The notes under the pieces were generated by a model that worked only from the letters and a program-made list of their open reading frames with translations, made no database searches and was not told the origin of the DNA. Shown here piece by piece: positions 18,283-27,521 of a DNA stretch of 64,000 bases. A program made the position numbers and the translations under genes. The stretch comes from Streptomyces hyderabadensis. Lineage in GTDB: Bacteria > Actinomycetota > Actinomycetes > Streptomycetales > Streptomycetaceae. The first letter of the stretch is position 1; each line of letters starts with the position of its first letter. The DNA lies in assembly GCF_020404845.1 (NCBI RefSeq), contig NZ_JAIOJZ010000004.1:1-64000 (forward strand), written 5' to 3'.

Positions 18283-19164
18283 ATGACGGACACGCTCACG
18301 CCCCGCCCGTCCACCCGGACGGTCCGCCGTACGACCCCGGCCTCGCGGCGCAACCGGCGGCGGGCGGCCGCCGACGCCGGGCTGCTGGTGGCGGCCGCGG
18401 CCTTCGTGCTGCCGCTGGCCTGGGTGGTGCTGTCCGCCCTCGACCCGCACGCGAGCCTGCGGGTCAAGGTCCCCGACGGGGTGACGCTGGACAACTTCGA
18501 CGCGGTCCTCACCCCGGAGATCACCTTCACCCCGCTGCTCAACAGCCTGATCCTGTGCGGCGGCGCGACGCTGCTGACGGTGGTGTGCGCGGCGCTCGCG
18601 GCGTATCCGCTCTCCCGCTTCCGGTCGCGGCTGAACCGGCCGTTCCTGCTCACCATCCTGTTCGCGACCAGCCTCCCCATCACGGCGATCATGGTGCCGG
18701 TCTACGCCCTGTTCGTGCGGGTGAACATGATCGACACCATGCAGGGGACGATCTTCTTCTTCGCCGCCTCGCAGCTGCCCTTCGCGATCTGGCTGATGAA
18801 GAACTTCATGGACGGGGTGCCGAAGGAACTGGAGGAGGCGGCCTGGACGGACGGGGCGTCGTCGTTCCAGTCGCTGCTGCGGATCGTGCTGCCGCTGATG
18901 GGCCCCGGGGTGGCGGTGGTGACGGTGTTCTCGTTCGTGATGATGTGGGGGAACTTCTTCGTCCCCTTCATGCTGCTGCTCTCCCCGGACCAGATGCCCG
19001 CCTCGGTCAGCATCAACGACTTCTTCGGCAACCGCGGCATGGTGGCGTACGGGCAGCTCGCGGCGTTCTCGATCGTCTACTCGACGCCGGTCGTGCTGCT
19101 GTACGTGCTGATCTCCCGGCGGCTGGGCGGGGGCTTCGCGCTGGGCGGGGCGGTGAAGGGGTGA
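18283..19164 (+). CDS. Sugar ABC transporter permease (MalG-type)
   Basis: A 293-aa permease of the CUT1 class with six TM segments, the early PLAWVVLSALDPHASL segment typical of MalG, and the EAA loop EEAAWTDGASSFQSLLRIVL. ATG 18283 follows GGAGG by 7 nt and the previous stop by 1 nt. It completes a binding protein-permease-permease operon without an ATPase gene. Confidence 0.9.
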   Translation: MTDTLTPRPSTRTVRRTTPASRRNRRRAAADAGLLVAAAAFVLPLAWVVLSALDPHASLRVKVPDGVTLDNFDAVLTPEITFTPLLNSLILCGGATLLTVVCAALAAYPLSRFRSRLNRPFLLTILFATSLPITAIMVPVYALFVRVNMIDTMQGTIFFFAASQLPFAIWLMKNFMDGVPKELEEAAWTDGASSFQSLLRIVLPLMGPGVAVVTVFSFVMMWGNFFVPFMLLLSPDQMPASVSINDFFGNRGMVAYGQLAAFSIVYSTPVVLLYVLISRRLGGGFALGGAVKG

Positions 19165-19263
19165 GCGGCGGGGGCGCACCCCGGCCGGCGCGCCCCCGTA
19201 CGTTCCTACAATCCGTATCGCTGGCCGAACAGCCCGTAGTCAGCGCCGCCCCGGACCCCTACG

Positions 19264-19977
19264 GTGTGGCGCGTGCGCCGACCCTCACCCGGCCCGAGCC
19301 AGTCGGGCCCCCCGTTCAACGCCCTCGCCGCCCGCCGGCTGCGTGCCGCCCTCAACATGGGGCCCGAGCACGTCGCCCACGGCATACGGGTCTCGTACGG
19401 GCTGCCGTACGTCACCCCCGACCTCGTCATCGCCTGGGAGCGCGGCACCGCCGCCCCCGAGGGCCCGGAGCTGACCGCGCTCGCCGGGGTGCTGTGGTGC
19501 TCGCCGGGTGAGCTGCTCGGGCGGCCGCAGTCGCTGCGCGAGCACCGCGTCGCCCGCGGTCTGGCACCCGAGGACGTGGCCCGTGCCGTCGGACTCGGGC
19601 TCTCCGCCTACCAGCGGATGGAGGAGGCGGACGACTGGCGCGGCACCGACCGGCAGTCGGCCCAGCTCGCCGACGTGCTCGGCCTCACGCTGCCCGACTT
19701 CGTGACCGTCACGGGGCGCGAGGAGAAGCTGGCCGAACTGCTCACGAGCGCGGTGACCACCCGCTGGCAGGGCTGTGTGCGCCCGATCGGCAAGCTGGCG
19801 CCGCTGGACCGGCGGGTGCTGGAGAACGTCCTCCAGGTGCTGCACCAGGACTACCAGGGGCGGATGGCCGCCACCCTCAGCTGGGGCGGCGGCGCCCCCG
19901 AGTCCAGCGCCGGGGGCCGGGACTTCCTGGACCGGATCGTGGAGCACTTCTGGACGGCGGTCGAGAAGCACCCGTAG
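19264..19977 (+). CDS. XRE-like helix-turn-helix protein
   Basis: A 237-aa soluble protein with two helix-turn-helix-like segments. The first, about 22-75, has ARRLRAALNMGPEHVAHGIR, then DLVIAWERGTAAPEGPELTAL and GVLWCSPGELLG. The second, about 88-140, is LREHRVARGLAPEDVARAVG, with YQRMEEAD. The C-terminal half is helical and unassigned. The start is GTG 19264 or 19273; neither has a clear ribosome-binding site, and TACAAT at 19207-19212 may be its -10. It may regulate the preceding sugar operon or the convergent pfkA, but nothing in the sequence proves either. Confidence 0.75.
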   Translation: MWRVRRPSPGPSQSGPPFNALAARRLRAALNMGPEHVAHGIRVSYGLPYVTPDLVIAWERGTAAPEGPELTALAGVLWCSPGELLGRPQSLREHRVARGLAPEDVARAVGLGLSAYQRMEEADDWRGTDRQSAQLADVLGLTLPDFVTVTGREEKLAELLTSAVTTRWQGCVRPIGKLAPLDRRVLENVLQVLHQDYQGRMAATLSWGGGAPESSAGGRDFLDRIVEHFWTAVEKHP

Positions 19978-20003
19978 CGCTCCTCCAGCGCTCGGTTCGG
20001 CGG

Positions 20004-21029
20004 CTAGAAGACCGACTCCGCCTCGTCCATCCGGTCCTTCGGCACCGTCTTCAGCTCGGTGACCGCCTCCGCCAGCGGCACCATCACCACGTCCGTGCCG
20101 CGCAGCGCCGTCATCCGGCCGAAGTCGCCCCGGTGCGCGGCCTCCACCGCGTGCCAGCCGAAGCGGGTGGCGAGCACCCGGTCGTACGCGGTCGGGGTGC
20201 CGCCGCGCTGGACGTGACCGAGGATGACCGGCTTGGCCTCCTTGCCGAGCCTGCGCTCCAGCTCGAAGGCGAGCGCGGTGCCGATGCCCTGGAAGCGCTC
20301 GTGGCCGAACTTGTCGATGGCGCCCTTGCCGTAGTCCATGGTGCCCTCGGCGGGGTGGGCGCCCTCGGCGACGCAGACGACGGCGAACTTCTTGCCGCGG
20401 GCGAAGCGCTCCTCGACCATCTTGACCAGGTCGGCCGGGTCGAAGGGCCGCTCGGGCAGGCAGATGCCGTGGGCGCCGGCGGCCATGCCGGACTCCAGGG
20501 CGATCCAGCCGGCGTGCCGGCCCATGACCTCGACGACCATCACGCGCTGGTGCGACTCGGCGGTGGTCTTCAGGCGGTCCATGGCCTCGGTGGCGACGCC
20601 GACGGCGGTGTCGAAGCCGAAGGTGCGGTCGGTGGAGGAGATGTCGTTGTCGATGGTCTTCGGCACGCCGACGACCGGCAGGCCCGCGTCGGACAGCATC
20701 CGGGCGGCGGTGAGGGTGCCCTCGCCGCCGATCGGGATCAGCGCGTCGATGCCGAAGTTCTGGATCATGTCGCCGGCGTTCTCGCAGGCCTCGCGGAGCC
20801 GGTCGCGCTCCAGGCGGGAGGAGCCGAGGATGGTGCCGCCGCGGGCCAGGATGCCGCTGACCGCGTTGAGGTCGAGGGTGCGGTAACGGCCGTCCAGCAG
20901 CCCGGCGTAGCCGTCCTCGAAGCCGATGACCTCGTCGCCGTAGTTGTCGACCGCTCGGTGCACGACCGACCGGATCACTGCGTTCAGGCCGGGGCAGTCG
21001 CCGCCTGCGGTGAGAACTCCGATACGCAT
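20004..21029 (-). CDS. pfkA: ATP-dependent 6-phosphofructokinase
   Basis: The 341-aa PfkA phosphorylates fructose-6-phosphate in glycolysis. Motifs: TAGGDCPGLNAVIR (nucleotide loop), IGGEGTLTAARML (Gly after the acidic residue indicates ATP rather than pyrophosphate use), KTIDNDISSTD (catalytic Asp), MEVMGRHAG-type sugar-phosphate loop VEVMGRHAGWIAL, and GHVQRGGTPTAYDR. ATG 21029 follows GGAGA by 9 nt. It is divergent from pta-ackA-pyk, so upper and lower glycolysis and acetate overflow genes sit together. Streptomyces have several PfkA paralogues; by position this should be pfkA2. Confidence 0.93.
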   Translation of the reverse strand: MRIGVLTAGGDCPGLNAVIRSVVHRAVDNYGDEVIGFEDGYAGLLDGRYRTLDLNAVSGILARGGTILGSSRLERDRLREACENAGDMIQNFGIDALIPIGGEGTLTAARMLSDAGLPVVGVPKTIDNDISSTDRTFGFDTAVGVATEAMDRLKTTAESHQRVMVVEVMGRHAGWIALESGMAAGAHGICLPERPFDPADLVKMVEERFARGKKFAVVCVAEGAHPAEGTMDYGKGAIDKFGHERFQGIGTALAFELERRLGKEAKPVILGHVQRGGTPTAYDRVLATRFGWHAVEAAHRGDFGRMTALRGTDVVMVPLAEAVTELKTVPKDRMDEAESVF

Positions 21030-21214
21030 CGTGCTGTGTCTCCTGCTCGCTGTTGACACCGGTGAGCCGATCCAATTGTTTCACGGCCCGACCGCCGACG
21101 GACGCCGGCGGACGCTGACGGGCGCCATAACCATGGCCGGAGGTACTGTCAAGAGGATTCCGCCCATCCCCTCAGCCCGACGAAACGCCCAGCCAGACGA
21201 AACGGAGAGCACGC

Positions 21215-23308
21215 GTGACGCGCAGCGTGTACGTGACCGGTATCGACCGCGGCGACGGCCGCCAGGTCGTCGAGCTGGGGGTGATGGAACTCCTGACCCG
21301 GCAGGTCGACCGGGTCGGCGTCTTCCGTCCCCTGGTGCACGACGGGCCCGACCGGCTCTTCGAGCTGCTGCGCGCCCGCTACCGGCTCTCGCAGGACCCG
21401 GCGACGGTCTACGGCATGGACTACCAGGAGGCCTCCCTCCTCCAGGCCGAGCAGGGTGTGGACGAGCTGGTGTCCGCGCTGGTCGACCGGTTCCACCTGG
21501 TCGCGCGGGACTACGACGTGGTCCTCGTCCTCGGCACCGACTACGCCGACACCCAGTTCCCGGACGAGCTGTCGCTGAACGCACGGCTCGCCAACGAGTT
21601 CGGCGCCTCGGTCCTCCCCGTCGTCGGGGGCCGCAGGCAGAGCGCCGAGTCGGTGCTCGCGGAGACCCACAACGCCTTCCGCGCCTACGACGGGCTGGGC
21701 TGCGACGTGCTGGCCATGGTGACCAACCGGGTGGCGCGCGAGGACCGGGACGAGATCGCCGAGCGGCTCGCGCACCGGCTGCCGGTGCCGTGCTGGGTGG
21801 TGCCGGACGAGCCCGCCCTGTCCGCGCCGACGGTCTCCCAGATCGCGCACGCCCTGGGCGCCGAGATCGTCCTCGGCGACGACTCGGGGCTCGCCCGCGA
21901 CGCGCTGGACTTCGTCTTCGGCGGGGCCATGCTGCCCAACCTGCTGGCCGCGCTGACCCCGGGCTGCCTGGTCGTCACGCCGGGCGACCGCGCCGACCTG
22001 GTGATCGGCACGCTGGCCGCGCACAGCGCCGGCACCCCGCCGATAGCCGGGGTGCTGCTGACCCTGGACGAGGTGCCGGGCCAGGGCATCCTCACCCTCG
22101 CCGACCGGCTGGCCCCCGGCACGCCGGTGCTGTCGGTGGCGGGCACCAGCTTCCCCACCGCCGAGCAGCTGTTCTCCCTGGAGGGCAAGCTCAACGCCGC
22201 CACCCCGCGCAAGGCGGAGACCGCCCTCGGCCTGTTCGAGCGGTACGTCGACACCGCCGAGCTGAACCAGCGGGTCTCCGCCCCCAGCAGCGACCGCGTC
22301 ACGCCGATGATGTTCGAGCACAAGCTGCTGGAGCAGGCCCGCTCCGACCTGCGCCGGGTCGTCCTGCCGGAGGGCACCGAGGAGCGGGTGCTGCACGCGG
22401 CGGAGGTGCTGCTGCGCCGGGGCGTGTGCGAGCTGACGCTGCTCGGACCGGCCGAGCAGATCCGCAAGAAGGCCGCCGACCTGGGCATCGACCTCGGCGG
22501 TGCGGAGCTGATCGACCCGGCCGCCAGCGAGCTGCGCGACTCCTTCGCCGAGAAGTACGCCGCCCTGCGCGCCCACAAGGGCGTGACCGTGGAGCTGGCG
22601 TACGACGTGGTCTCCGACGTGAACTACTTCGGCACGCTGATGGTGCAGGAAGGGTTCGCCGACGGCATGGTGTCGGGGTCCGTGCACTCGACGGCGGCCA
22701 CCATCCGCCCGGCCTTCGAGATCATCAAGACCAAGCCGGACGCGGCCATCGTCTCCTCCGTCTTCTTCATGTGCCTGGCCGACAAGGTGCTGGTCTACGG
22801 CGACTGCGCGGTCAACCCGGACCCGGACGCGGAGCAGCTCGCCGACATCGCCGCCCAGTCCGCGTCGACGGCGGCGCAGTTCGGCGTGGAGCCGCGGATC
22901 GCGATGCTGTCGTACTCGACCGGCACGTCCGGTTCCGGCGCGGATGTCGACAAGGTGCGCGAGGCCACCGAGCTGGTCCGTTCGCGCCGCCCGGACCTGA
23001 GCATCGAGGGGCCGATCCAGTACGACGCCGCGGTCGAGCCGTCGGTGGCGGCCACCAAGCTGCCCGGCTCGGCGGTCGCCGGGCAGGCCAGCGTGCTGGT
23101 CTTCCCCGACCTGAACACCGGCAACAACACCTACAAGGCGGTGCAGCGCTCGGCCGGTGCCATCGCGGTGGGCCCGGTGCTCCAGGGCCTGCGCAAGCCG
23201 GTCAACGACCTGTCGCGGGGCGCGCTCGTGCAGGACATCGTCAACACCGTCGCCATCACGGCGATCCAGGCCCAGCAGTCCCCCAGTGAGAAGGCATCCG
23301 ACCTGTGA
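21215..23308 (+). CDS. pta: Phosphate acetyltransferase
   Basis: The 697-aa long-form Pta converts acetyl-CoA and phosphate to acetyl phosphate. The N-terminal P-loop-like/DRTGG part (residues 1-370) begins TRSVYVTGIDRGDGRQVVEL, and the C-terminal PTA_PTB catalytic domain has RRVVLPEGTEERVL, SSVFFMCLADKVLVYGDCAV and SYSTGTSGSG. GTG 21215 is preceded by GGAGAG. A TTGACA at 21053-21058 with a weak TTGTTT 17 nt on could be its promoter. Its stop overlaps the ackA start by 4 nt. Confidence 0.94.
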   Translation: MTRSVYVTGIDRGDGRQVVELGVMELLTRQVDRVGVFRPLVHDGPDRLFELLRARYRLSQDPATVYGMDYQEASLLQAEQGVDELVSALVDRFHLVARDYDVVLVLGTDYADTQFPDELSLNARLANEFGASVLPVVGGRRQSAESVLAETHNAFRAYDGLGCDVLAMVTNRVAREDRDEIAERLAHRLPVPCWVVPDEPALSAPTVSQIAHALGAEIVLGDDSGLARDALDFVFGGAMLPNLLAALTPGCLVVTPGDRADLVIGTLAAHSAGTPPIAGVLLTLDEVPGQGILTLADRLAPGTPVLSVAGTSFPTAEQLFSLEGKLNAATPRKAETALGLFERYVDTAELNQRVSAPSSDRVTPMMFEHKLLEQARSDLRRVVLPEGTEERVLHAAEVLLRRGVCELTLLGPAEQIRKKAADLGIDLGGAELIDPAASELRDSFAEKYAALRAHKGVTVELAYDVVSDVNYFGTLMVQEGFADGMVSGSVHSTAATIRPAFEIIKTKPDAAIVSSVFFMCLADKVLVYGDCAVNPDPDAEQLADIAAQSASTAAQFGVEPRIAMLSYSTGTSGSGADVDKVREATELVRSRRPDLSIEGPIQYDAAVEPSVAATKLPGSAVAGQASVLVFPDLNTGNNTYKAVQRSAGAIAVGPVLQGLRKPVNDLSRGALVQDIVNTVAITAIQAQQSPSEKASDL

Positions 23309-24528
23309 CCGGCACCCGTGTCCTCGTCCTCAACTCCGGCTCCTCGTCGGTGAAGTACCAGCTGATCGACATGCGCGACGGCGAGCGCCTGGCGGCCGGG
23401 CTGGTCGAACGCATCGGCGAGCGGACTTCGCGGCTGAAGCACACCCTCGTGGCCGCCGGCGACACCCGGGAGCAGGAGGGCCCGATCGCCGACCACGAGG
23501 CCGCCCTGAAGGCGGTCGCCTCCGAGCTGGGCCGGGACGGTCTGGGCCTGGACTCCCCGGAGCTGGCCGTGATCGGGCACCGGGTGGTGCACGGCGGCGA
23601 GTTCTTCAGCGAGCCCACTCTCATCGACGAGAGTGTGCTCACGGAGATCGAGCGGCTGATCCCGGTCGCGCCGCTGCACAACCCGGCCAACCTCACCGGC
23701 ATCCGCACCGCGCAGGCGCTCCGTCCCGACCTGCCCCAGGTGGCGGTCTTCGACACCGCGTTCCACACCACGATGCCTCAGTCCGCGGCGCGCTACGCGA
23801 TCGACCCGAAGATCGCCGACCGGTACCGCATCCGCCGCTACGGCTTCCACGGCACCTCGCACGCCTACGTCTCCCGGGAGACCGCGCGGCTGCTCGGCCG
23901 GGCGCCCGAGGACGTGAACGTGATCGTGCTGCACCTGGGCAACGGCGCGTCGGCCTCGGCCGTGCGGGGCGGCCGGTGCGTGGACACCTCCATGGGGCTG
24001 ACGCCTTTGGAGGGGCTCGTGATGGGTACGCGCTCGGGAGACATGGACCCGGCCGTCATCTTCCATTTGATGCGCGTTGGGGGAATGTCCGCCGACGAGA
24101 TCGACACTCTTCTCAACAAGAGGAGCGGCCTGTTCGGTCTGTGCGGCGACAACGACATGCGGGAGATCCGCCGCCGGGTGGACGAGGGCGACGAGCAGGC
24201 GGCCCTGGCCTTCGACATCTACATTCACCGGCTGAAGAAGTACATCGGCGCCTATTACGCCGTTCTCGGCCGGGTGGACGCGGTGGCCTTCACCGCCGGG
24301 GTCGGCGAGAACGCCGCGCCGGTGCGGGAGGCGGCCGTGGCGGGCCTGGAAGGGCTGGGCCTCGCGGTGGACGCCGGGCTGAACGCCGTACGGAGCGGCG
24401 AGGCGCGGCTGATCTCGCCCGCGGGGGCGCGGGTGGCGGTGGCGGTGGTACCGACGGACGAGGAAATGGAGATCGCGACACAGAGCTATGCACTTGTGAA
24501 TGAATCGGAGAATCCCCGTCTCACCTGA
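23305..24528 (+). CDS. ackA: Acetate kinase
   Basis: The 407-aa enzyme converts acetyl phosphate and ADP to acetate and ATP. All ASKHA signatures are visible: VLNSGSSSVKYQLID, the catalytic VIGHRVVHGGEFF, RRYGFHGTSHAYVS, HLGNGASASAV, MGTRSGDMDP and AFTAGVGENAAPVR. GTG 23305 overlaps the pta stop (GTGA), so pta-ackA is a coupled pair for substrate-level ATP production and acetate excretion or reuse. Confidence 0.95.
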   Translation: MTGTRVLVLNSGSSSVKYQLIDMRDGERLAAGLVERIGERTSRLKHTLVAAGDTREQEGPIADHEAALKAVASELGRDGLGLDSPELAVIGHRVVHGGEFFSEPTLIDESVLTEIERLIPVAPLHNPANLTGIRTAQALRPDLPQVAVFDTAFHTTMPQSAARYAIDPKIADRYRIRRYGFHGTSHAYVSRETARLLGRAPEDVNVIVLHLGNGASASAVRGGRCVDTSMGLTPLEGLVMGTRSGDMDPAVIFHLMRVGGMSADEIDTLLNKRSGLFGLCGDNDMREIRRRVDEGDEQAALAFDIYIHRLKKYIGAYYAVLGRVDAVAFTAGVGENAAPVREAAVAGLEGLGLAVDAGLNAVRSGEARLISPAGARVAVAVVPTDEEMEIATQSYALVNESENPRLT

Positions 24529-24561
24529 GCGGCATCCCGCCCTTTTGTATTTTCCGCCAGC

Positions 24562-24573
24562 CGGAATATTCCG
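24562..24573. promoter_or_regulatory. Perfect 12-bp palindrome before pyk
   Basis: CGGAATATTCCG is self-complementary and lies 29 bp before the pyk start, in an unusually AT-rich 74-bp gap after ackA that also holds TTTTGTATTTTCC. It could be an operator or overlap the pyk promoter; no regulator can be named. Confidence 0.4.
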
Positions 24574-24602
24574 CGCCGAAACAAACCGATAGGATGGCCC
24601 CC

Positions 24603-26033
24603 ATGCGCCGTTCGAAAATCGTCTGTACTCTCGGCCCCGCGGTCGACTCCCACGAGCAGCTCGTCACGCTGATCGAAGCCGGCATGAACGTGGCCCGCTT
24701 CAACTTCAGCCACGGCACCCACGCCGAGCACCAGGGCCGTTACGACCGGGTCCGGGCCGCCGCCAAGGAGACCGGCCGGGCCATCGGTGTCCTCGCCGAC
24801 CTCCAGGGCCCGAAGATCCGCCTGGAGACCTTCGCGGAGGGTCCCGTCGAGCTGGTGCGGGGTGACGAGTTCACCATCACCACCGAGGACGTCCCCGGCG
24901 ACCGGACGATCTGCGGCACGACGTACAAGGGCCTGCCCGGCGACGTCACCAAGGGCGACCAGGTGCTCATCAACGACGGCAACGTCGAGCTGAAGGTCAC
25001 CGAGGTCGAGGGCCCCCGGGTGAAGACGATCGTCATCGAGGGCGGCGTCATCTCCGACCACAAGGGCATCAACCTGCCGGGTGCCGCGGTCAACGTCCCC
25101 GCGCTGAGCGAGAAGGACGTCGAGGACCTGCGTTTCGCGCTGCGCATGGGCTGCGACCTGGTCGCCCTCTCCTTCGTCCGGGACGCCAAGGACGTCGCCG
25201 ACGTGCACCGCGTGATGGACGAGGAGGGCCGCCGGGTCCCGGTGATCGCCAAGGTGGAGAAGCCCCAGGCGGTCGACAACATGGAGGACGTCGTGATGGC
25301 GTTCGACGGCGTGATGGTCGCGCGCGGCGACCTGGCCGTCGAGTACCCGCTCGAGAAGGTCCCCATGGTGCAGAAGCGCCTGATCGAGCTGTGCCGGCGC
25401 AACGCCAAGCCGGTGATCGTGGCGACCCAGATGATGGAGTCGATGATCACCAACTCCCGGCCGACCCGCGCCGAGGCCTCCGACGTGGCCAACGCGATCC
25501 TGGACGGCGCCGACGCGGTCATGCTGTCCGCCGAGTCCAGCGTGGGCGCTTACCCGATCGAGACGGTCAAGACGATGTCGAAGATCGTCACCGCCGCCGA
25601 GCAGGAGCTGCTCTCCAAGGGCCTCCAGCCGCTGGTGCCGGGCAAGAAGCCGCGCACGCAGGGCGGTTCGGTGGCCCGGGCCGCCGCCGAGATCGCCGAC
25701 TTCCTCGGCGGCAAGGGCCTGGTGGCCTTCACCCAGTCCGGCGACACCGCCCGCCGGCTCTCGCGCTACCGCGCCTGCCAGCCGATCCTCGCCTTCACCA
25801 CCGACGAGTCCACCCGCAACCAGCTGGCGCTCAGCTGGGGCGTGGAGCCGCACGTGGTGCCGTTCGTGAACAGCACCGACGAGATGGTCGACCTGGTGGA
25901 CCAGGAGACGGTCCGGCTCGGCCGGTTCAACGACGGCGACATCGTCGTGATCACCGCCGGTTCGCCCCCCGGCGTGCCCGGCACCACCAACATGGTCCGG
26001 GTGCACCACCTGGGCGAGACGCGGCGCGGCTGA
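24603..26033 (+). CDS. pyk: Pyruvate kinase
   Basis: The 476-aa enzyme transfers phosphate from PEP to ADP. Motifs: SKIVCTLGPAVDS (N-terminal), RFNFSHGTH, PVIAKVEKPQAVDNM (catalytic Lys and Glu), VMVARGDLAVE, VATQMMESMI and SRPTRAEASDVANAILDG. The C-terminal regulatory domain is complete. ATG 24603 is chosen because AGGATGG lies 6-12 nt upstream; ATG 24594 would overlap that site. By position this is the pyk2 paralogue. It is followed by a strong terminator. Confidence 0.94.
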   Translation: MRRSKIVCTLGPAVDSHEQLVTLIEAGMNVARFNFSHGTHAEHQGRYDRVRAAAKETGRAIGVLADLQGPKIRLETFAEGPVELVRGDEFTITTEDVPGDRTICGTTYKGLPGDVTKGDQVLINDGNVELKVTEVEGPRVKTIVIEGGVISDHKGINLPGAAVNVPALSEKDVEDLRFALRMGCDLVALSFVRDAKDVADVHRVMDEEGRRVPVIAKVEKPQAVDNMEDVVMAFDGVMVARGDLAVEYPLEKVPMVQKRLIELCRRNAKPVIVATQMMESMITNSRPTRAEASDVANAILDGADAVMLSAESSVGAYPIETVKTMSKIVTAAEQELLSKGLQPLVPGKKPRTQGGSVARAAAEIADFLGGKGLVAFTQSGDTARRLSRYRACQPILAFTTDESTRNQLALSWGVEPHVVPFVNSTDEMVDLVDQETVRLGRFNDGDIVVITAGSPPGVPGTTNMVRVHHLGETRRG

Positions 26034-26068
26034 CGACGCACGGCCCCCGCGGGCTCCCGTACGGCGCT

Positions 26069-26099
26069 GAGGGCGCCCCCTGCCACAGGGGGCGCCCTC
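26069..26099. terminator. Terminator between convergent pyk and the acidic secreted-protein gene
   Basis: Perfect 13-bp GC-rich arms (26069-26081 and 26087-26099) enclose the 5-nt loop GCCAC. It serves pyk and probably also the convergent minus-strand gene ending at 26121. Confidence 0.8.
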
Positions 26100-26120
26100 G
26101 GGCGTCGGTGCGGGGCCTGC

Positions 26121-27521
26121 TCAGTCGGTCGTGTACTGGTGCAGTCCCGGGACGTGGAGCGTGCCGCCGAACTGGCCGGCCTGGACCACCGTCACCTTGG
26201 TGAAGTAGATCAGCGGGATGTCCAGCGGCGGCGGGTGCTCCGGGTCGAAGGTGATCGGGATCAGCCCCAGCAGGTTGCCGGAGATGCTCTCGGTGTACAT
26301 CACCGTCTCGCCGTCGCGGATCGTGGACGTGGAGCCCTTGGCCGCCTGCACGTGGTAGGTCTTGCCGGACTGCTCGTCCTTCACCGTCTGGTGCAGGTCG
26401 CCGATGTCGGTGCCGTTGGAGATGACGTACTTGAGCACCTTCTTGGTGGTGCCGTTGGCCGTCTTCACCTGGACGACGCCCTTGTAGGAGGCGCCCTTCA
26501 GCAGCAGCGAGCTGGCGTTGAGGTACCACGGGTCGTCGGGCAGCGGCAGTTTGTTGTCGACGCCGCCCTCCTCGTCGGTGGCGACCGGGCAGTCGTCGGC
26601 GTCCTTGCCCGCCTCGTCGGCGCTCTCGGAGGCGTCGGGGCTGGGCGTGGCGGTGGCGTCCTCCTCGGCCTTCGCCGCGTCCTCCTTCGCCTTCTGCGCC
26701 GCCTCCTTGGCCGCCTCGGCGGCCTCGTCCACCGTGTCCTTGGTGTCCTCGGCCGCCTTCGACGCCGTGTCGGTCGCGCCCTCGACGGTGTCCTTCGCGG
26801 TGTCGGTGACCGCGTCGGTGGTGTCCTTCAGCGCGCCGGAGGCGTCGCCCGCGCTCTCGGACGCGGACGGGGTCGGCGTGGGGCTCGGGCTCTCCTCGGC
26901 CTTCTTGCCGCCGGTGAAGATGCCCTCGATGGCGTCGCCGAGACCGTCCAGCAGCCCGCCCTTGTCCTCCGACTCGGACGGGGAGGGCTCCGTGGCGCTC
27001 TGACCGGACGCCTCCTGGCTCTGCGACGCGGAGGGGCTCGGGTCGGGGGCGGCCTGATCGTCCTTGGCGCCCTTGCCGTCCTCGTCGTCGGAACCTGAAT
27101 CCGACGAAGAGGAGTCGTCCTGGTCCGAGCCGGTGCCCTGCTCCCCGGTGGAGGCCGAGGGGTCGGGCTCCTTCGTGTCGTCCTTGCCGTCCTCGGCACC
27201 GTCGCTCGCCGAGGGCGAGGGGGTGGGCGACTCGGACGGGTCCTTCTCGGCGTCCTCGAGGGCCGCCACGCAGTCCTTGTACTCGTCGGCCGTCAGGCTG
27301 TTGGAGGGCGGCGCCGCGTCGTTGCCGTCGGCGATGGCGAGCGTCGGCGTGAACCCCATCCCCATCAGGACGGCCGTGGGCATCGCCGCGATGGCTATCG
27401 CCTTGCCGGCCGGCATGTGGAACCTGGTGAACAACGGCTTCTTGGGTGCCGCGTGGCGCGGCCCGGTTCTCACACGGGACGACTCCACGTCAGTCCCGCG
27501 GGTCACCTCGTCAGCCGGCAC
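26121..27521 (-). CDS. Secreted or membrane-anchored Asp/Ser/Pro-rich protein, third gene of the DUF6230 operon
   Basis: A 466-aa protein. A basic N-terminus (1-35) precedes a hydrophobic segment AIAIAAMPTAVLMGMGFTPT (about 41-60) that acts as signal or anchor. Residues 66-330 are low-complexity: Ser/Pro/Glu/Asp runs and an Ala/Lys/Glu helix of SKAAEDTKDTVDEAAEAAKE type. A conserved C-terminal domain (about 330-466) has WYLNASSLLLKGASYKGVV and ends HVPGLHQYTTD. GTG 27521 follows GGGAGG and overlaps the DUF6114 stop by 11 nt, so translation is coupled. I recognise no enzyme motif. The context suggests a cell-envelope role with its two upstream partners. Confidence 0.75.
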   Translation of the reverse strand: MPADEVTRGTDVESSRVRTGPRHAAPKKPLFTRFHMPAGKAIAIAAMPTAVLMGMGFTPTLAIADGNDAAPPSNSLTADEYKDCVAALEDAEKDPSESPTPSPSASDGAEDGKDDTKEPDPSASTGEQGTGSDQDDSSSSDSGSDDEDGKGAKDDQAAPDPSPSASQSQEASGQSATEPSPSESEDKGGLLDGLGDAIEGIFTGGKKAEESPSPTPTPSASESAGDASGALKDTTDAVTDTAKDTVEGATDTASKAAEDTKDTVDEAAEAAKEAAQKAKEDAAKAEEDATATPSPDASESADEAGKDADDCPVATDEEGGVDNKLPLPDDPWYLNASSLLLKGASYKGVVQVKTANGTTKKVLKYVISNGTDIGDLHQTVKDEQSGKTYHVQAAKGSTSTIRDGETVMYTESISGNLLGLIPITFDPEHPPPLDIPLIYFTKVTVVQAGQFGGTLHVPGLHQYTTD

